Source: Mesorhizobium huakuii (GTDB lineage: Bacteria; Pseudomonadota; Alphaproteobacteria; Rhizobiales; Rhizobiaceae). From it: a stretch of 64,000 nucleotides of DNA. Where the stretch lies: positions 248,001 through 312,000 of the forward strand of contig NZ_BSNY01000021.1 of assembly GCF_030160235.1 (NCBI RefSeq), in the 5' to 3' direction. The position numbers and the translations under genes were made by a program. How positions within the stretch are numbered: position 1 is the first letter of the stretch; the number at the start of each line of letters is the position of its first letter. This document shows positions 60,469-64,000 of this stretch, one piece after another. Below the pieces are notes generated by a model. That model did no database searches and was not told the DNA's origin. It worked only from the letters and a program-made list of their open reading frames with translations.

Positions 60469-60493
60469 GGAACCGTCTGAAACGGCAAGCGTT
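60469..60493 (+). promoter_or_regulatory. EcfG promoter of the DUF378 gene
   Basis: GGAAC (60469-60473), 16 bases and CGTT (60490-60493) match the EcfG consensus exactly, 43 bases ahead of the start codon. Confidence 0.7.
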
Positions 60494-60536
60494 TTTCTAC
60501 GGACGTCTTTTTGTCAGGCAACATCAGGAGGCGTTT

Positions 60537-60770
60537 ATGCGCATCATGAACCTCGTCACGCTCGCCCTCATCATCCTTGGCGGTCTCAACTGGCTGTCCA
60601 TGGGTGTGACCGGCTACGACGTAATCGGCACGGTCCTTGGAGGCGCCATGCTGGCCCGCCTGGCCTATCTGATCATAGGCCTTGCAGCCATATGGCAGCT
60701 CATGCCGGGCTTCCAGAGCTTCACGGTTGGGGAAGTCGATGCCGAAAGGCATCTCCCTCATCACCGGTGA
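60537..60770 (+). CDS. DUF378 small membrane protein
   Basis: A 77-residue protein with two hydrophobic helices: 'LVTLALIILGGLNWLSMGVT' carries the family's GGLNWL motif, and 'ARLAYLIIGLAAIWQLMPGF' the second helix. ATCAGGAGGCGTTT precedes ATG. DUF378 proteins are stress-linked in many bacteria but have no set function. A promoter and terminator frame it as a single-gene unit. Confidence 0.88.
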   Translation: MRIMNLVTLALIILGGLNWLSMGVTGYDVIGTVLGGAMLARLAYLIIGLAAIWQLMPGFQSFTVGEVDAERHLPHHR

Positions 60771-60778
60771 CCGGCAAG

Positions 60779-60808
60779 CCGGGGCGGCGGAAAAACCTGC
60801 CGCCCCGG
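60779..60808 (+). terminator. Terminator-like hairpin
   Basis: CCGGGGCGGC (60779-60788) pairs with GCCGCCCCGG (60799-60808) around an A-rich loop, nine bases after the DUF378 stop codon. The T run is weak. Confidence 0.6.
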
Positions 60809-60950
60809 TTGGGCGCGACGCCTTTTGTCGGGCTGTGTCCACGCGCATCGCCTGATTCTCGCTGGTCCTGAACCGCGATTGCGGTGGCGATCAAAATCCA
60901 ACCGTTGCCAGACAGCCAGACGAAGCCGATCCCTTCTTGCGGGGGGACGT

Positions 60951-62099
60951 TCAGATGCCGAAGCCGAGCGCTGCGCCCTCGTCGGCATCGACGCCGGCTT
61001 GCGGCACGATGATCGATGCCAGCGGCGCACTGAGGCGCCAGCTGAGACGGCCGGGCGAGCGCTCCAGTTGAGCCGAACCGCCCAGCGACTGCGGCGCCAC
61101 CCGCTGCAGGACAACGGTGCCGAACCCCTTGCGCGCACTCTCCTCGTGCTCCGCACGGGGCGTGGAAGTCTCGGTCCAGAGCAGCTGGAAGTCGCGTCCG
61201 GCCGCTGCACCGACGCTCTTGGCGGCCAAGTCCCTGGCGCTCGAGTCCTGGGTGCCGGAGCCCTGGGCACTTGAGCCGATTGTCCAGGTGATCTCGACCT
61301 GGCCGTCTTCGCTACCCAGCGCGCCATATTTGGAGGAATTCGTGCCGAGCTCGTGGAAAGCCATGCCGAGATTCTGCACCGCATTCGACTGCAGCGTCAG
61401 CACCGGGCCGGAGAGCAGTATCTGCTCGTCGCGGCCGAAAGGCTTCAGATGTTCCTGGATCAGGTCGAACAGGCTGGCGCCGGCCCACTCCGAGGTGACG
61501 AGCAGATCATGCGAACGCGACAGCGCCATGATGCGGGCGCGGATCAGTTCCTCGAACTCCTGCGGGTCGCTCGAGCGCTTGCTCGTCTCCCTGACCATCG
61601 ACAGGATGACCGCGAACTGGTTCTTGACGCGATGGTTGACCTCCCGCATCAAGAGCCTGATCCGGCGCTCGCTCTCCTTTGCTGCGGAAATGTCGCGGGC
61701 GATCTTGGAGGCGCCCACGATCTCGCCAAGGGCGTTCTTGATCGGCGAAACCGTCAGCGAGACGGAGATAAGCGCGCCGTCCTTGCGCTTCCGCGTCGTC
61801 TCATAACTCGCCACGCGGTGGCCGCCGCGAACCCTGCTGATGATCTCGGTCTCCTCGCTCTTGAGGTGATCGGGAATGAGCATGAGGATCGACTGGCCGA
61901 CGGCTTCCTCGGCGGTGTAGCCGAACATGCGCTCGGCCGCCTGGTTCCAGCTCGTGATGATGCTGGTCAGATCCTTGCTGATGATGGCATCGAAAGAAGA
62001 ATCGACGATGGCCGCGAGGCGTGCGTCGGCGGTCGCGCTCTGTTTTTCGTTGTTTGTTTCGATGTCCACCGTCGCCGCCACGATTTCGCTCATTGGCAT
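60951..62099 (-). CDS. PAS-HWE sensor histidine kinase
   Basis: A 382-residue cytoplasmic kinase. A PAS domain covers residues about 25-135 ('IVDSSFDAIISKDLTSIITS', 'GYTAEEAVGQSILMLIP'). The HWE kinase domain follows, with the phospho-acceptor in 'REVNHRVKNQFAVILSM' (His156), the N box 'FHELGTNSSKYGALG', the W-x-E of 'LLWTETSTP' and 'GFGTVVLQRVAPQSLGG'. HWE kinases often act on PhyR in the general stress response. It is downstream of an RHH gene (80 bases) and may be co-transcribed. Start 62099 or 62093 cannot be separated. Confidence 0.9.
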   Translation of the reverse strand: MPMSEIVAATVDIETNNEKQSATADARLAAIVDSSFDAIISKDLTSIITSWNQAAERMFGYTAEEAVGQSILMLIPDHLKSEETEIISRVRGGHRVASYETTRKRKDGALISVSLTVSPIKNALGEIVGASKIARDISAAKESERRIRLLMREVNHRVKNQFAVILSMVRETSKRSSDPQEFEELIRARIMALSRSHDLLVTSEWAGASLFDLIQEHLKPFGRDEQILLSGPVLTLQSNAVQNLGMAFHELGTNSSKYGALGSEDGQVEITWTIGSSAQGSGTQDSSARDLAAKSVGAAAGRDFQLLWTETSTPRAEHEESARKGFGTVVLQRVAPQSLGGSAQLERSPGRLSWRLSAPLASIIVPQAGVDADEGAALGFGI

Positions 62100-62178
62100 G
62101 AGGTAGCGCGCAAGTGGATCAAGGCAATCTCCCCCGGGCGCAATTCGCATAGGCGGCGCGCCACGGATGAAGCAGGTT

Positions 62179-62418
62179 TCACTCCGAAGGCCGATCGCTC
62201 GTCTTGCCGTCGCCGTCGGGCAGCACGCCGAACTCCTGCGACTTGACGCCCTGCTCGGCCGTCAGGAACCCGTCGGAGGAAAGACCGCGCCGCAGCAACT
62301 CCCGAACCGCTGCCGAGCGGCTCGGCATGCGCTTTTCGAAGCGCCAGTTTTCCAGCGCCGCCAGTTCGTCCGTGGTGAGCATGATCTGCAGGCGTTCAGG
62401 GCGTTCCAGTTCAGCCAT
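62179..62418 (-). CDS. Ribbon-helix-helix protein
   Basis: A 79-residue DNA-binding protein. 'RLQIMLTTDELAALENWRFE' gives the beta ribbon and first helix, and 'PSRSAAVRELLRRGLSSDGF' the second helix of the RHH fold. The acidic tail (SQEFGVLPDGDGKTSDRPSE) could hold a partner. Its operator is likely the 23-base dyad at 62450-62472, so it should repress itself and perhaps the kinase downstream. No toxin gene is adjacent. Confidence 0.82.
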   Translation of the reverse strand: MAELERPERLQIMLTTDELAALENWRFEKRMPSRSAAVRELLRRGLSSDGFLTAEQGVKSQEFGVLPDGDGKTSDRPSE

Positions 62419-62449
62419 GTGCGTGCACCTCGCTCAGGACTAAAAGTAC

Positions 62450-62472
62450 AATGAGTTAGTATCTAGCTCATT
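62450..62472. promoter_or_regulatory. Operator-like dyad upstream of the RHH gene
   Basis: AATGAGtTAG-tat-CTAgCTCATT is a 23-base imperfect palindrome with one mismatched pair per arm, centred 43 bases before the RHH start. RHH repressors bind such short symmetric sites to control themselves. The surrounding 62440-62600 is AT-rich and probably holds the promoters of both flanking genes. Confidence 0.5.
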
Positions 62473-62692
62473 CAGCTTATAATTATGGTAACCCCCAATG
62501 GACGTCAAGACAGGCCAGTGAGCCGTCCGCACATCAAACGCACGATGCTCATCGAACGCCTGATACGCGTTCCTGTAATTTCTCTAACTAATTGATTTTA
62601 TTTGTGTATTATGCCGATTTCACTTGCCAGGCCGACGCCCCGGGGCGCATGCTTCAAGCTGGACAGAAAACCGGTCCCTTTGGGAGGTTTCG

Positions 62693-62998
62693 ATGCGGTA
62701 CGATTACTCCATGCGCCTGCGCGACGACGTCAATTCAGCGGTCGAGAAGGCGTTCAAGACAGCAGGTATCGTCAACATCACGGTGACGGCCGAGCAGGTC
62801 AGGATCATGAATCTGGCCGAAAATGTCGCCCTCGAGGATGTTGAATACCTGGTTTTGCAGGCTGCCCAAATGCTTGGCGCGGCAATCGAATTCGATACGT
62901 TGAGCAATGGGTTGGTTTTGCAGGGAAGCGGCGGCGCCGATCGTGACGAGCCCGCAATCGGCACACCCGGATTTTCGCAGCCGGCCTCGATCCAATAA
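62693..62998 (+). CDS. Small protein of unknown function
   Basis: A 101-residue protein with an alternating helix-strand pattern: 'DDVNSAVEKAFKTAGIVNIT', 'EDVEYLVLQAAQMLGAAIEF', then a disordered Gly/Pro tail. No export signal or cysteine. TGGGAGGTTTCG precedes ATG 62693. It is divergent from the RHH gene. I do not recognise the family. Confidence 0.65.
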   Translation: MRYDYSMRLRDDVNSAVEKAFKTAGIVNITVTAEQVRIMNLAENVALEDVEYLVLQAAQMLGAAIEFDTLSNGLVLQGSGGADRDEPAIGTPGFSQPASIQ

Positions 62999-63096
62999 TG
63001 CCGAGCGTCGGATCGTTTCCCGGCATGGGCCGGCTCGGCGCGGCGTGCCCTGGATTACAGTCAATTGAGACAGCGCCGGACATCTATGGGAATTGA

Positions 63097-64000
<904 letters not shown>

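Noticed and set aside
62179-62472. The RHH gene as the antitoxin of a toxin-antitoxin pair
   Set aside because: No RelE/ParE- or other toxin-like gene is adjacent; the next genes are a kinase and an unrelated small protein.

Overview
The window reads as a stretch of chromosome from an alphaproteobacterium of the order Hyphomicrobiales, most likely Mesorhizobium or a close relative. The grounds are high GC, dense ABC-type uptake operons, DUF982/DUF3309/DUF3606 proteins, HWE and HisKA_2 histidine kinases, EcfG-type promoter motifs and a rhizobial palindromic intergenic element. This is inferred from gene content; no marker gene was compared. I see no phage, insertion sequence, CRISPR array or rRNA.

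Layout. 1-4240 (minus): a Ugp-like ABC importer with a GpdQ-like metallophosphoesterase. 4451-5414: a GNAT acetyltransferase and an AhpD-like protein, then a RIME-like palindrome. 5623-13127 (minus): a ribose-type ABC importer with two beta-propeller (SMP-30/strictosidine synthase-like) modules, one fused to a permease; its ATPase and fused permease both carry single-base frameshifts. 13398-14831: an MFS exporter. 14951-17457 (plus): an ornithine cyclodeaminase-family protein and a histidine-ammonia-lyase homologue lacking the MIO-forming triad. 17458-30298 (minus): fourteen closely packed genes, from a GntR regulator through an ADP-ribosylglycohydrolase, a PfkB kinase, a Pot-type importer, both aconitase X subunits, a Gfo/Idh oxidoreductase, a TIM-barrel isomerase, a diiron desaturase with a Rieske ferredoxin, to a PanB paralogue. 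With the two plus-strand genes this looks like one catabolic system for an unidentified nitrogenous or glycosidic compound.

30437-39565: small stress-type proteins, a HisKA_2 kinase, a glycine-rich secreted repeat protein, an isoprenylcysteine methyltransferase-like membrane protein, and a 1183-residue TPR protein with a frameshifted partner. 39656-42985 (minus): a thiamine-precursor importer with a YkoF protein under a TPP riboswitch. 43187-48642: a secreted protein, a formyltransferase-family enzyme, a 31-residue peptide with a lasso-peptide leader motif, MsrA, a GT39-like glycosyltransferase, a membrane protein and a second GNAT protein. 48824-62998: an accessory/stress region of mostly small genes (DoxX, VOC, SPFH, GFA, DUF982, MgtC, DUF378, a tRNA-Gln, an HWE kinase and an RHH protein). 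At least eight sites in 30.7-60.5 kb match the EcfG promoter pattern. 63145 to the end: an aldo/keto reductase cut by the window edge.

Four genes are broken by single-base shifts; three of these are a missing G in a short G run on the coding strand. Sequencing error is a serious alternative to true decay. All functional calls are from reading the sequence; no searches were run.
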